Origin: Oscillospiraceae bacterium
GTDB taxonomy: Bacteria; Bacillota; Clostridia; Oscillospirales; Acutalibacteraceae
NCBI GenBank assembly: GCA_902772935.1
Contig: CACYCR010000018.1
Location: forward strand, 1-42,989
Direction: 5' to 3'
Length of the DNA stretch: 42,989 nt
This document shows, one piece after another, positions 33,131 through 42,255 of the stretch (positions are counted from its first letter, which is position 1; every line of letters begins with the position of its first letter). Made by a program: the position numbers and the translations under genes. The notes under the pieces were generated by a model that was not told the DNA's origin, searched no databases, and worked only from the letters and a program-made list of their open reading frames with translations.

Positions 33131-34918
33131 TTATTGATAAAGCGGACCGTAGGCTGCGCAGGCACGGAAGTCCGCACTTTCGGCGTCTTCAGTGCCGAAC
33201 CCGGACCAGGCGTGCGGACGGAAAATCCGCGCATCGGAAACATTGTGCATATTAACCGGGATGCGCAGCATTGAGGCGAGTGTAATCAGCTCGGCGCCCA
33301 CATGGCCGTAAACGGTAACGCCGTGGTTTGCACCCCAGTTCGCCATCACGCTGTAAACGTCTTTGAAGGCGCCCTCCCCGGTCAGTTTCGGCACAAACCA
33401 GGTCGTCGGCCAGGTCGGGTCGGTCCGCTTGTCAATCACATGATGGATCTCATCGGGCAGGTTCGCGGTGTATCCTTCGGCGAGCTGCAGCACCGGACCG
33501 ACACCGTCAATCACATTAACGCGCAGCATCGTGACCGGCATTTCCGCGCTGCAGCGGAAATGACTTGAAAAGCCGCCGCCGCGGAAGTATTCATAGTTGG
33601 CGCGGCACCAGTCGGTCGCCTGCAGACAGGCATCGACGTCCGCCTTCGTCATCTCCCAAAACGGCTTCATGCAGCCGTTGCCCTGCGCGTCTTTGGCTGC
33701 GCCGCTGCCGTCAAGCGCTGTAGCGCCGGAATTGATCAGATGAATGAATCCGTTTGCCGCAACGCCGGTCGGCCGGACGCCCGTCACACGCGCGCAGGCC
33801 TCAGGGCTCCAATAGGTTCTGACGTCATGGAAGCAGGGCGCCGTACCGGAAACAAGGGTACCGAGCATCATGGCGACACCGTTGAGCGTATCATTCTCCG
33901 TCGCGAAGGGCGTGGGCTGCTTCGTACCGTTCCAGTCGAACGAACTCGCCATAATTGCTTCGGTAAAATCTGCGTTCGGCAGCCAGTCCGTCCATTGCCG
34001 CTGCCCCTGAAAGCCGCCGGCGACCGCATTCTTACCGAGCGCTTCTTCATGCCAGCCGAGGTCGTCAAGCTTCGGATTGCCGAACAGAATGTCGCGCATG
34101 ACGATCGTCATTTTTGCGATGAATTCCCAATCCTTCTCCGGCGGGACAACCTTGGACTTCCGGATGATCTCCGGCAGGTCTTTCCCGGCGTTGCAGTCGA
34201 AGCCCTCTTTGCAGTTTTCTTTGATCCAGGCAAGCGCTTTTTCATATTCTGCAGCGTCGTAGATCTCCAGCGTAATGCGGCGGACGATCTCCGTCATATC
34301 CACCCATTCCGCCCGGATACCGAAATATTTCTGGAACAGATCAGCATTGCAGTAACTGCCGGCAATGCCCATCGCCACACCGCCGAAATTCACATAGGCT
34401 TTGTTCTTCATCCAGCCGACACTCACCGCGCAGCGGGCAAACCGCAGGATCTTTTCGGCAACATCCGCCGGGATCTGCGTGTCGGTCATATCCTGCACAT
34501 CTTTGCCGTAGATGGAAAACGCCGGCAGACCCTTCTGCGCGTAGGCAGCCATGACTGCGGCAAGATACACCGCGCCCGGCCGCTCCGTACCGTTGAAACC
34601 CCAGACAGCTTTGATCGTCTGCGGATCCATATCGAATGTCTCCGAGCCGTAGCACCAGCACGGTGTCACGGAAAGTGTTGCGACGACATTTTCTCCGGCA
34701 AACTGCTCGGCGCATTTTGCAGCCTCTGCGCCGCCGCCGATGGTGGTTTCACTGCATACGCACTGCACGGGGATGCCGTCGGGATATCGCAGGTTTGTTT
34801 CAATCAGGCGCTTTGCCGCCTGCGCCATTCCCACGGTCTGCGCTTCAAGACTTTCTCTGACGCCGCCCCAACGGCCGTCAATCACAGGACGAATCCCGAT
34901 TTTCGGATATAACATCAT
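33131..34918 (-). CDS. fucI: L-fucose isomerase
   Basis: 595 aa, matching FucI length. Clear family segments: [20 protein letters not shown] at the start, [15 protein letters not shown], and the C-terminal [20 protein letters not shown]. FucI interconverts L-fucose and L-fuculose in a Mn-dependent reaction; characterised enzymes also accept related sugars with the same stereochemistry (D-arabinose, L-galactose). First gene of the operon, with AAGGAGGG upstream; the second ATG (34915) has slightly better spacing and may be the true start. No fuculokinase or fuculose-1-phosphate aldolase follows, unlike classical fuc operons. Confidence 0.95.
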   Translation of the reverse strand: MMLYPKIGIRPVIDGRWGGVRESLEAQTVGMAQAAKRLIETNLRYPDGIPVQCVCSETTIGGGAEAAKCAEQFAGENVVATLSVTPCWCYGSETFDMDPQTIKAVWGFNGTERPGAVYLAAVMAAYAQKGLPAFSIYGKDVQDMTDTQIPADVAEKILRFARCAVSVGWMKNKAYVNFGGVAMGIAGSYCNADLFQKYFGIRAEWVDMTEIVRRITLEIYDAAEYEKALAWIKENCKEGFDCNAGKDLPEIIRKSKVVPPEKDWEFIAKMTIVMRDILFGNPKLDDLGWHEEALGKNAVAGGFQGQRQWTDWLPNADFTEAIMASSFDWNGTKQPTPFATENDTLNGVAMMLGTLVSGTAPCFHDVRTYWSPEACARVTGVRPTGVAANGFIHLINSGATALDGSGAAKDAQGNGCMKPFWEMTKADVDACLQATDWCRANYEYFRGGGFSSHFRCSAEMPVTMLRVNVIDGVGPVLQLAEGYTANLPDEIHHVIDKRTDPTWPTTWFVPKLTGEGAFKDVYSVMANWGANHGVTVYGHVGAELITLASMLRIPVNMHNVSDARIFRPHAWSGFGTEDAESADFRACAAYGPLYQ

Positions 34919-34947
34919 AGACCCTCCTTAAACATTTGGTTTCTTTT

Positions 34948-34975
34948 ATTATAACATCTTTTGCTGCAAAAGCAA
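34948..34975 (-). promoter_or_regulatory. Promoter of the fucI operon
   Basis: On the minus strand, -35 TTGCTT (plus 34970-34975), a 16-base spacer and perfect -10 TATAAT (plus 34948-34953), about 30 bases before the fucI start. The weak -35 and short spacer suggest regulation. Confidence 0.65.
34958..34972. promoter_or_regulatory. Operator-like palindrome within the fucI promoter
   Basis: CTTTTGCTGCAAAAG, a perfect 7-1-7 palindrome lying between the -35 and -10 elements, in the usual place for a repressor operator. No regulator gene is adjacent. Confidence 0.5.
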
Positions 34976-34991
34976 GAGCACCTGTATAAGA

Positions 34992-35027
34992 ACAAACACT
35001 TCTGCAAAATTGTGCAGAAGTGTTTGT
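34992..35027. promoter_or_regulatory. 15-bp perfect inverted repeat upstream of fucI
   Basis: ACAAACACTTCTGCA and its exact complement separated by 6 bases (AAATTG). It lies about 17 bases upstream of the fucI -35 element. It has no T-tract, so an operator or activator site is more likely than a terminator. Confidence 0.55.
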
Positions 35028-35058
35028 GTAAATGTTTCGACAATCGGATAAATTCAGC

Positions 35059-35085
35059 AAAAAAAGCCGCAGTTAAAACTGCGGC
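35059..35085 (-). terminator. Intrinsic terminator of the GIY-YIG gene
   Basis: A perfect 9-bp stem (GCCGCAGTT with AACTGCGGC, 2-base centre) followed on the minus strand by T7. Confidence 0.88.
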
Positions 35086-35130
35086 CAATGTGGTAATCCT
35101 GTTTACTTTTACGAAATATAGGTACTCATA

Positions 35131-35988
35131 TCACAAAACACTGGACTCATCAAAGTGTTTCAGTTCCACATGATCTGCTGTTTTCCACTCTGTCAGTCCA
35201 TTAGCGCTTCTGCCCATTACAACTGCAGCCGCCGCAGATGGACTGGAGAAAACATAATCCTTTTCAAATACAAAGCTACTGTTTATTATCTTCTGTTCGA
35301 TCAGTTTCGATCTGAGCTGAGCAAAGGATTTCGGAAAACTTGCAACCGTCGTCGAAGCAGCAACAGAACCTTTTAAAACGGCAAACCCATCCGCAACAAC
35401 GATTCCTTTTGCATCTGCACCGCGGGCAGCTTTAATCTCAAAAACAATACTTTCGTCTTGACTTTTTATAGTCGAATCTTCAACCGAGTCAAAGGTCTTA
35501 TACCCCAATGTGTTTACAAGCAGTTTTGTATTTTCTATAAACTCTGCGAGCATCGCTTCATCATACTCCGAAATTGATGAGCAGGTGGGCACATTACTGT
35601 TGACAACGGTTGAACGCGCTGCATTCTTTGCCATCAGGTAAAAATTGTGCTCTAGGTATTTCACATGTGCTTTATTCAAAAGATTGTCTTTGCTGATCAC
35701 AACAATGCAATCATTCCAATACTCTTTATCTCTGATGTGCTGTTTTAATCTGGAAATCATGTTTTCAGCTTCGCCAATATAAACAGTTTCGTTGTTCTCT
35801 TCATCTTTTCCAAAGAGAAAATATACACCGGTATATTCCGCATCAGATCTTTTGGAAAACACTCCGATTTCATTACGGGAAACTTTATATACCCTGCCAT
35901 TCCAGTTGGAAAGCTCTGACATAATTCTTCCATTTGGATTTCCTTCAAAAATATACATCAGAATAGTTTTATCAAAACTCTTCATCAT
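35131..35988 (-). CDS. GIY-YIG nuclease-fold protein with DUF4357
   Basis: 285 aa. GIY-YIG core: TGVYFLFG (about 52-59), ETVYIGEAENMISRLKQH (about 66-83), and a conserved Glu in YLEHNFY (about 110). The C-terminal DUF4357 (about 232-278) has FSSPSAAAAVVMGRSANG. Bacterial proteins with this architecture are uncharacterised and often sit in variable islands. It is A/T-richer than both neighbours, has its own terminator and stands alone, so recent transfer is plausible. GGGGAG precedes the start; the second codon is also ATG. Confidence 0.85.
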   Translation of the reverse strand: MMKSFDKTILMYIFEGNPNGRIMSELSNWNGRVYKVSRNEIGVFSKRSDAEYTGVYFLFGKDEENNETVYIGEAENMISRLKQHIRDKEYWNDCIVVISKDNLLNKAHVKYLEHNFYLMAKNAARSTVVNSNVPTCSSISEYDEAMLAEFIENTKLLVNTLGYKTFDSVEDSTIKSQDESIVFEIKAARGADAKGIVVADGFAVLKGSVAASTTVASFPKSFAQLRSKLIEQKIINSSFVFEKDYVFSSPSAAAAVVMGRSANGLTEWKTADHVELKHFDESSVL

Positions 35989-36046
35989 CTTGCTCTCCCC
36001 AATTCATCTGTCATCTTTTTATAATCCGAGTATACACGATTTGTGC

Positions 36047-36079
36047 AAAAAAAGCAACAGCCGCGTATGAAGCCGCGGC
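36047..36079 (-). terminator. Intrinsic terminator of the metallo-beta-lactamase-fold gene
   Basis: On the minus strand GCCGCG and CGCGGC (6 bp, 8-base loop) are followed by TGTTGCTTTTTTT, about 85 bases after the stop at 36166. Confidence 0.6.
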
Positions 36080-36165
36080 CGATAATTGCTTTATGTATTT
36101 TTGTAGAAATCGTCTATTGGTTCATTCTGCTCAAACAAAGCTCCGACAAAGGCACTCCCCACTTG

Positions 36166-37179
36166 TTATGATTGTATCTGTCCGTAGTACGTGATGTCGC
36201 CGTTGTCTCCGAGCACGGCCAGAACGCCGTTTTCCTTTCCGGTACTGTAAAATAACGGACTGCAGATTCTTTCGATCCGGGAGAGCGTTTTGCGGTCCAT
36301 GCTTTCAAACCGGTTGGTGATAACGCACACCTTCGGTGACAGTGTCCGGATGAATTTTGCGGAGCTTGAGCCGCTGTAGCTGTGATGTCCGACCTTCAGC
36401 AGGTCGATTTTTCCGATCTGCGGCGCCAATCTGCTTTCGTCGCCGCTCTTGTTGTCGAGGTCTGCGGCAAGGAATACCCGCGTTTTGTTTTTCTCCACCA
36501 GGACACAAAGAGACTGATCGTTTTCGCCGACCTTTTTCTTTGTCGGCGGGTCCACGGTATTGATCAGCGTCAGCGTCAGATTGCCGAACGCAAACGGCGT
36601 ATCCTCCGGCGTGGCAATGATCGGTACGCCCTTCGCCTGCAGGGCTTCCACCATCTGATCATAGACCTCCTGATTGTCCCACTGTTCGATTTCATTCTCT
36701 GAAATTTTGGACGCATCGTACGGTTTCAGAAAAGCCTTGTCCACAATGACATCCGGGTCGGAAATGATCGTATCAAACCCGCCCAGATGATCGGAATGGC
36801 TGTGCGTACCGAGAACAAAATCCAGATGCACCTTTCCGGTTTCATCCGCCGCATGCTGTTTCAGATACGCGAGCACCTCCTGCTCGAAGCCGGGCAGATC
36901 CAGCGCCGGGAAGGATCGGGGGTTGTCGGTATCCTCGCCGGCATCGACCATGGCAAAATGTCCATCGCTTTCCAGCAGAATCGCGTCTGACGTCCCCGTA
37001 CTGAGAAAGTGGATACAGTCCGGAGCAGCCTGTGAAGCAACCGGCAGAAGGTCGCCTTCCAGTTTCTGATCGAGACGCTTTCTGGCAGCTATATTGCGCA
37101 CGGCGGTCACGCCAAGCACTGTGGCGGCGCAGATCATAACAACAACCGTAATGATCAGAATTGTTTTTGTTTTCGACAT
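36166..37179 (-). CDS. Membrane-anchored metallo-beta-lactamase-fold hydrolase (ComEC C-domain-like)
   Basis: 337 aa. One N-terminal transmembrane helix (about 6-26), then an MBL-fold domain: THSHSDH (125-131, HxHxDH metal motif), VDAGE, a conserved AADLD (phosphodiesterase-like) and GHHSYSGSSS. This matches the stand-alone, ComEC/Rec2 C-terminal-like hydrolases of Clostridia, some of which are likely extracellular nucleases. The start at 37179 (MSKTK) is chosen for GGAGG eight bases upstream, over an in-frame start 15 bases earlier. Confidence 0.8.
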   Translation of the reverse strand: MSKTKTILIITVVVMICAATVLGVTAVRNIAARKRLDQKLEGDLLPVASQAAPDCIHFLSTGTSDAILLESDGHFAMVDAGEDTDNPRSFPALDLPGFEQEVLAYLKQHAADETGKVHLDFVLGTHSHSDHLGGFDTIISDPDVIVDKAFLKPYDASKISENEIEQWDNQEVYDQMVEALQAKGVPIIATPEDTPFAFGNLTLTLINTVDPPTKKKVGENDQSLCVLVEKNKTRVFLAADLDNKSGDESRLAPQIGKIDLLKVGHHSYSGSSSAKFIRTLSPKVCVITNRFESMDRKTLSRIERICSPLFYSTGKENGVLAVLGDNGDITYYGQIQS

Positions 37180-37393
37180 CTGGTTTTCCTCCATTCTAAA
37201 TTAAGCAAGCAAAATCTGTATGTATCGTCTGTGCGGTCTTTGCCCTCCTTGCATCGCATGAGGGAAGGACCATCGTTTTCAATTTGAGAACTGCCTGCAC
37301 CGCGTGAACACAGCGTTCGCATTCTGCTTGTTGGATATATGCCGCTTTTTCGTGCCCTCTTCTGCTATGAAAAAGAGGGGAACACCTTTTACA
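37180..37393. other. 213-base gap, hairpin only
   Basis: No gene is seen. CCCTCTT (37355-37361) can pair with AAGAGGG (37373-37379), but neither strand has a clear T-tract, so I do not call a terminator. Confidence 0.4.
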
Positions 37394-38488
37394 TTATGAA
37401 TTCTTCACCCGGATCTCCACCCTGTTCGGCACGTCCTGTGCCGGGTCATAGGTATAACGGATCTCCTGCGCGGCGCCCTGCAGAACAAGCAGCGACAGCG
37501 CATTGTCCGTATCGTTCGGATCGAACCGCTCGCCGCCGTAGGTGGCCGTAACAGCGGTGGTCTGTTCCTGCGCGGCATATTCGATCAGAATATGGATGTG
37601 CGGCTGCGGCATCCGCGGCAGCAGAATCTGCTGCACCAGCTCCTCGATCACCAGACGTACCCGGTATTTGTCTTTTGCCGCCATATCATTCTGCAGACAG
37701 TAGCGGTCAATTTCGGTGCCTGCGCCGATGAAGTCGAAGTCGCGGCTGTCGATGCAGAGTTCAAACACCTTGAGCTTGCGGATAAACCGCCGCGTCAGCT
37801 CCTTTTGCGGGTTGTCAAACACCTGCGATGGCGGGCCGTCCTCATAGATGCCGCCCTGATCCATATAGAACACGCGGTTGCTGATGGCGCGCGCAAAACT
37901 CATTTCGTGTGTGACGATCATCATGGTCTTTCCGGTACGGGTAAGATCGCGGATGACCGCCTGCACTTCACCGACCATGGTTGGGTCGAGCGCGCTTGTC
38001 GGCTCATCAAACAACATCACTTCTGGATCCATGGCAAGCGTCCGGGCGATGGCAACCCGCTGCTTCTGTCCGCCGGAGAGCTGTTCGGGATACTGAAACT
38101 CCCGTCCGGCAAGACCGACGCGCCGCAAAAGCGCCATACCGGTGTCATAGGCTTCCTGTTTGGATTTTTTCAGGATATCCATCGGCGCGCACATGAGGTT
38201 TTCGATGATCGTCAGATGTCCGAACAGATTGAATGACTGGAACACCATGCCCATCTTTCGGCGTGCCAGCGTCAGGTCGTATTTCGCGGCGGTGATATCC
38301 ACACCGTCCACGAGAATCTGCCCGCCGGTAGGCCGTTCCAGCATATTGATGCAGCGCAGCAGCGTGGACTTTCCGGTCCCCGAAGGACCGATCACGGAGA
38401 TAATATCGCCGTTGTTGATGACGGTGTTCACATCTTTGAGCGGCGTCGCATTCTCATATTTTTTTTCGAGATGAACCAGTTCAATCAT
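37394..38488 (-). CDS. Polar amino acid ABC transporter ATPase with GHKL-like C-terminal extension
   Basis: 364 aa, about 110 longer than GlnQ-type ATPases. ABC part (1-245): Walker [12 protein letters not shown] (about 34-44), signature LSGGQKQR, Walker [14 protein letters not shown]-loop VTHE. After about 250, the extension ([18 protein letters not shown] ... GGERFDPND ... [11 protein letters not shown]) follows the order of N-box, G1-box and final strand of anti-sigma-factor/histidine-kinase-type (HATPase_c) domains. The usual N-box Asn is Gln here, so ATP binding may be lost and a regulatory role is possible. Overlaps the upstream permease gene by 8 bases. Confidence 0.85.
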   Translation of the reverse strand: MIELVHLEKKYENATPLKDVNTVINNGDIISVIGPSGTGKSTLLRCINMLERPTGGQILVDGVDITAAKYDLTLARRKMGMVFQSFNLFGHLTIIENLMCAPMDILKKSKQEAYDTGMALLRRVGLAGREFQYPEQLSGGQKQRVAIARTLAMDPEVMLFDEPTSALDPTMVGEVQAVIRDLTRTGKTMMIVTHEMSFARAISNRVFYMDQGGIYEDGPPSQVFDNPQKELTRRFIRKLKVFELCIDSRDFDFIGAGTEIDRYCLQNDMAAKDKYRVRLVIEELVQQILLPRMPQPHIHILIEYAAQEQTTAVTATYGGERFDPNDTDNALSLLVLQGAAQEIRYTYDPAQDVPNRVEIRVKNS

Positions 38489-40769
38489 CGGTGTGCACCC
38501 CCTTAAGGATCTGCTTGCGGGATCTGCGGTGCAGATCCAGACGCAGTTCGATCCGGTTGACGAGGAAGGTCAGGATCGCAGCGAGGATGAAGTAAATCAC
38601 CGCCACGGCGATCAGCGGGAAGAAGGCTTCGTAAGTACGGCTGCGTACAATATCACCGATCTTTGTCAGATCCTGCACGGCGACATAGCCGACAATCGCC
38701 GTCGCCTTGATGAGCGCGGTGATCTCGCCTTTATACGCGGGCATGAAATGCGGCAGCGCCTGCGGCAAAATGATGCGGAAAAACGCCTTGCGGTTGGTGT
38801 AGCCCATGGAATAGGCCGCTTCAAGCTGACCTTTGTCCACTGCGGCAACGCCGGCTTTGATCATGGCGTACACCGCAGCGCCGAACACCAGCGTGAAGCC
38901 GATGACGGACACGGCTGCCCCGGAGATCGCAACCCTGCCGAAAATGATGTAATACAGGATCATCAGCAGCACGACAACCGGCATGCCCTGCACCAGCCAC
39001 ACGCAAAAACGTGTGATCACATTTGCCACAGGGTTGCCGTTTCGGCAGAGCATGAACAAGAAGAAGCCGAGCAGCGTACCGAAAAGGATGGACAGCACCG
39101 TGATCAGCATGGTCGTACCAATGCCCTGCAAAAAGAGCTGCCAGCGGTTTTCCCGCAAAAACGTCTTTTCAAAGCTGCTGCGAATATCCGCAAGGAAGGA
39201 CCCGTCACCACCGGCAGCACGGTCCGGCACTGCAAAGACCACGCCCTCGGTGTAATAGGACGTCGAAAAGTCCACGCTCTCCTGCCGCTCCGGCGTAATG
39301 GCCAGACAGGAGGCGGCAAAGTCGCATTTGCCGGTCTGTACGGCGGCGAGGATCCCGTCGAAATTCATCTGTTCCACCTGCAGGCGATAGCCGTTTTCGG
39401 CGCAGAAACCAGCAGCCAGTTCAACCTCAAAGCCGACGATCGTCTGATCCCGTACATAGGTAAACGGAATTTGTGTCGCTGCGGTCGCCATACGCAGCGT
39501 CCCGTTGATATCGGGCAGCGTGGCATAATCGACAAGCGTCTTTTCGCTCTCCTTGGGGCTGAACCATTTTTCGCGCAGCGCCTCGATGCTGCCGTTCTTC
39601 AGCAGCTTTTGAATATAGGCGCTGAACTGTGCATTCAGCGCTTTGCCGTCCGCCGATTTTGCAAAGGCAAAGCCCAGATTGCCGTCCAGCAAATGTTCGT
39701 CCAGCCAGGTGAGGCTGTTGTCCTCATAGCGCATGAAAGTTGCCGTGGACGCCGGCAGAACAAAAGCGTCGATCTTTCCGGCCTTCAACGCCGGCGGCAT
39801 ATCTGAAAACCCGTTGAAATAAACCATCTGCGCCGTCGGCAGCCGTTTTGCCGTCAATGTATCATGAATGGCGCCGGTCAAAACGCCGATCCGCTTACCG
39901 GCAAGATCATCCACAGTTGTGATCGCGCCGGCAGAAGTTGAAGCGGCAAGGTCTTTGGCACGGACAGCCAGCACGATGCCGCCGTGACTTGTCGGGTCGG
40001 AAAACAGCACCTGCTCCTCCCGCTCCGGCGTCACATTCATGTCGGTGGTAAAGTCGTACTTTCCGGATTGCACCGCCGGGATCCGTCCGGCAAAATCCAC
40101 ATCGCCGAGCTTCAGCGCATACCCTCTGTCGCGGCAGAACCGCACGGTCAGGTCAATATCATACCCGACGTTTTTGCCGTCTTTGATATAGGAAAACGGC
40201 ATATCCGTGGACGTCGTCACAACGCGGATGGTTCCGTTCTCCCCCGTCAGGTCGGACATGTCCACCACCTTTTTGTCCTCATCCGTGCCGAACCAGATGT
40301 TATCCAGGTCCTGCATGGTGCCGTTCTTTCGGCATGCGGCAAGAAACACATTCAGCTCTTCGCAAAGCGCAGCGCTTTCCGGGTCATCCTTGCGGAAAGC
40401 AAAGCTGTAATTGTTCTCGGTAATGTTGTCGTGGATATAATCGACTTCCGGCTGCGCCGCATGAACGGCTTTCATGCCGGGTTCATCCCCAAGGAATCCG
40501 TCGATTTTGCCCGTAAGCAGCGCGGCAATACAGTCCGGATAGGTGTTGTACAGCAGATAATCGCTGTCCGGGAAGTATTCTTTTGCCGCATCCTCCATCA
40601 GCGGTCCGACCAGAACGCCGAGCTTTTTGCCGTTGTAGTCCTGCCAGCGAACCTCTGCAGCATGGTCTGCCTTCGCTGCGTGCGCCTGCTGCGGCAGAAA
40701 GACTGCACCCAGCAGGAAAAGCACAAGACAACCGATCAGCGCCCGCTTCTGCAGCTTGCGTTTTCGCAT
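38481..40769 (-). CDS. Fused amino acid ABC binding protein (multiple lobes) and permease
   Basis: 762 aa. Signal peptide (1-32), then three SBP_bac_3-type stretches: a partial one (about 34-170), a complete one (about 182-408, with [16 protein letters not shown] and the typical [13 protein letters not shown]), and another partial one (about 420-525, with [16 protein letters not shown] and [15 protein letters not shown]). They are followed by a BPD_transp_1 permease domain (about 545-745) with the EAAYSMG coupling loop. Such SBP-permease fusions are known in Firmicutes for glutamine and related amino acids; two half-domains around one full domain are unusual. A -10 box lies upstream, beside a palindrome. 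Confidence 0.85.
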   Translation of the reverse strand: MRKRKLQKRALIGCLVLFLLGAVFLPQQAHAAKADHAAEVRWQDYNGKKLGVLVGPLMEDAAKEYFPDSDYLLYNTYPDCIAALLTGKIDGFLGDEPGMKAVHAAQPEVDYIHDNITENNYSFAFRKDDPESAALCEELNVFLAACRKNGTMQDLDNIWFGTDEDKKVVDMSDLTGENGTIRVVTTSTDMPFSYIKDGKNVGYDIDLTVRFCRDRGYALKLGDVDFAGRIPAVQSGKYDFTTDMNVTPEREEQVLFSDPTSHGGIVLAVRAKDLAASTSAGAITTVDDLAGKRIGVLTGAIHDTLTAKRLPTAQMVYFNGFSDMPPALKAGKIDAFVLPASTATFMRYEDNSLTWLDEHLLDGNLGFAFAKSADGKALNAQFSAYIQKLLKNGSIEALREKWFSPKESEKTLVDYATLPDINGTLRMATAATQIPFTYVRDQTIVGFEVELAAGFCAENGYRLQVEQMNFDGILAAVQTGKCDFAASCLAITPERQESVDFSTSYYTEGVVFAVPDRAAGGDGSFLADIRSSFEKTFLRENRWQLFLQGIGTTMLITVLSILFGTLLGFFLFMLCRNGNPVANVITRFCVWLVQGMPVVVLLMILYYIIFGRVAISGAAVSVIGFTLVFGAAVYAMIKAGVAAVDKGQLEAAYSMGYTNRKAFFRIILPQALPHFMPAYKGEITALIKATAIVGYVAVQDLTKIGDIVRSRTYEAFFPLIAVAVIYFILAAILTFLVNRIELRLDLHRRSRKQILKGVHTDD

Positions 40770-40852
40770 ACAAGCATCCCCTTTTTCTTCTTGCGGTGCA
40801 AGTGTTTTTGATAATTATAAGATATTATACCATATCACACCACGGATTTTGT

Positions 40853-40879
40853 TACGAAAGCGTGACACGCACTTTCGTA
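40853..40879. promoter_or_regulatory. Inverted repeat upstream of the ABC transporter operon
   Basis: TACGAAAG and CTTTCGTA, 8-bp arms 11 bases apart, around a second small dyad CGTGACACG. It lies about 25 bases upstream of the minus-strand -10 box, in the place of a missing -35, which fits an activator site. Confidence 0.4.
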
Positions 40880-40990
40880 TATCGAAAATGCGTGTGCGCG
40901 GAAAGGCCGCTGCATCGTTTCCTTGCATCTCACAGCAATTACAAAACAGCTTTTGTTTTCACTGTTTTCAAAGATGTGTCCCGTTTTGCC

Positions 40991-41019
40991 TTGCATTTTT
41001 CAAAGTTATCGTGTATAGT
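40991..41019 (+). promoter_or_regulatory. Sigma-A promoter for the CE15-like esterase
   Basis: -35 TTGCAT (40991-40996), a 17-base spacer and -10 TATAGT (41014-41019), about 70 bases before the start codon. Confidence 0.6.
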
Positions 41020-41089
41020 TGACTTATAGGAACCCCGGCATGGAGCCGGATCGAAAAACCACCTGCACGATTTTTCAGGAGGAATCATC

Positions 41090-42130
41090 ATGCTGAACGA
41101 ACTGCTGCACGAACGAAAGATACCCCCGCTGCTGCCAAGAGAAGATGCACTGAACATTTTACAGCGGGAAGAATACGGCTTTTTGCCGCCGGCGCCTTCT
41201 GCCCTGTCGTTCACTGCAGAGGAAAACCTCATTCCCCGCTTCTGCGCCGGGAATGCCGAGCTGCATCGAATCACAGTGTCGTGTACCGTATGCAGCAAAC
41301 CGTTCTCCTTTCCGTTTTCCGCCGTCCTGCCAACAGACAATCAGCCGCACCCCTTTTTTATCCACATCAATTTCCGCGATGCGGTTCCGGATCGCTATAT
41401 GCCGACAGAAGAGCTGATCGACAACGGCTTTGCGGTACTGTCGTTCTGCTATAAAGACGTGTCGTCCGATGATGATGATTTCACAAACGGACTTGCCGGA
41501 TTGCTCTTTGAAAACGGCAGCCGCGGACCGTCCGATCCCGGAAAAATCGCGCTTTGGGCCTGGGCGGCACACCGTGTGATGGACTGGGCAGAAACCCGTA
41601 CGGATGCGCTCGATCTTTCAAGAAGCATTGTCTGCGGCCATTCCCGGCTCGGCAAAACGGCACTGCTGGCGGCGGCGACCGATCCGCGCTTTGCCTTTGC
41701 ATACTCCAACGATTCCGGCTGCTCCGGCGCGGCGCTCGCCCGCGGCACACGCGGTGAAACCGTACGCGACATCTGCCGCAAGTTCCCGTTCTGGTTCTGC
41801 GAAAACTATCTGCAATACATCGACAACGAAGCACAGATGCCCTTTGATCAGCATGATCTGATCGCAGCCATTGCACCGCGGCGCGTTCTGATTGGCAGCG
41901 CCGCAGAAGATTACTGGGCGGACCCGCTGTCTGAACAGCTCGCCTGCGTTGCGGCGTCGCCGGCGTTCGGCCGCGGTTTTGACGGCGCCGACCGTCCGGC
42001 AAAGGAAGGTGATGCGTTTCTCGGCGGCGACGTGGGCTATCATCTGCGCCACGGGCGACATTATTTCAGCCGCGCGGACTGGCATCAGCTGATACGGTTT
42101 GTAAAGCTGCACAGCGGCGACGCGACATAA
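41090..42130 (+). CDS. CE15-like alpha/beta-hydrolase (glucuronoyl esterase-like)
   Basis: 346 aa. Nucleophile elbow GHSRLGKT (183-190; Ser185, with the oxyanion Arg186 and Lys189 that mark the CE15 family), NDSGCSGAA downstream, and a C-terminal GRHYFSRADWHQLIRFV that fits the catalytic His region. CE15 enzymes cut ester links between lignin and glucuronoxylan. There is no signal peptide, so this copy would act inside the cell on imported oligosaccharides or another ester. GGAGG lies 7 bases before the ATG. Confidence 0.8.
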   Translation: MLNELLHERKIPPLLPREDALNILQREEYGFLPPAPSALSFTAEENLIPRFCAGNAELHRITVSCTVCSKPFSFPFSAVLPTDNQPHPFFIHINFRDAVPDRYMPTEELIDNGFAVLSFCYKDVSSDDDDFTNGLAGLLFENGSRGPSDPGKIALWAWAAHRVMDWAETRTDALDLSRSIVCGHSRLGKTALLAAATDPRFAFAYSNDSGCSGAALARGTRGETVRDICRKFPFWFCENYLQYIDNEAQMPFDQHDLIAAIAPRRVLIGSAAEDYWADPLSEQLACVAASPAFGRGFDGADRPAKEGDAFLGGDVGYHLRHGRHYFSRADWHQLIRFVKLHSGDAT

Positions 42131-42185
42131 TGAACCCGAAGCAAACACAAGCCGTAACGGCGCCGCCCGTTTTGTCAGCCGCCTC

Positions 42186-42214
42186 TTGCATAATCGGCCT
42201 CTATGGTATATACT
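42186..42214 (+). promoter_or_regulatory. Sigma-A promoter for the small secreted protein gene
   Basis: -35 TTGCAT (42186-42191), a 17-base spacer and -10 TATACT (42209-42214), about 40 bases before the ATG at 42256. Confidence 0.65.
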
Positions 42215-42255
42215 GATTATAGCGTGTATAAATACATTTGAAAGGAGAAACAATT

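Larger units (their letters stand above)
40770..41089. other. 320-base divergent intergenic region
   Basis: No gene is supported. It contains two TATAAT -10-like boxes on the minus strand (plus 40814-40819 and 40824-40829) without good -35 hexamers, an inverted repeat, and a plus-strand promoter for the CE15-like esterase. Confidence 0.5.

Noticed and set aside
26906..34918. Classical L-fucose operon
   Set aside because: Fuculokinase, fuculose-1-phosphate aldolase and fucose permease are missing; the other genes fit an oxidative route.
37355..37379. Terminator between the ABC ATPase and MBL-fold gene
   Set aside because: A 7-bp stem exists, but neither strand has a T-tract right after it.
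38493..39806. A 437-codon plus-strand open frame opposite the ABC permease
   Set aside because: Antisense shadow of the binding protein-permease fusion, with His/Arg/Gln-rich low-quality sequence.
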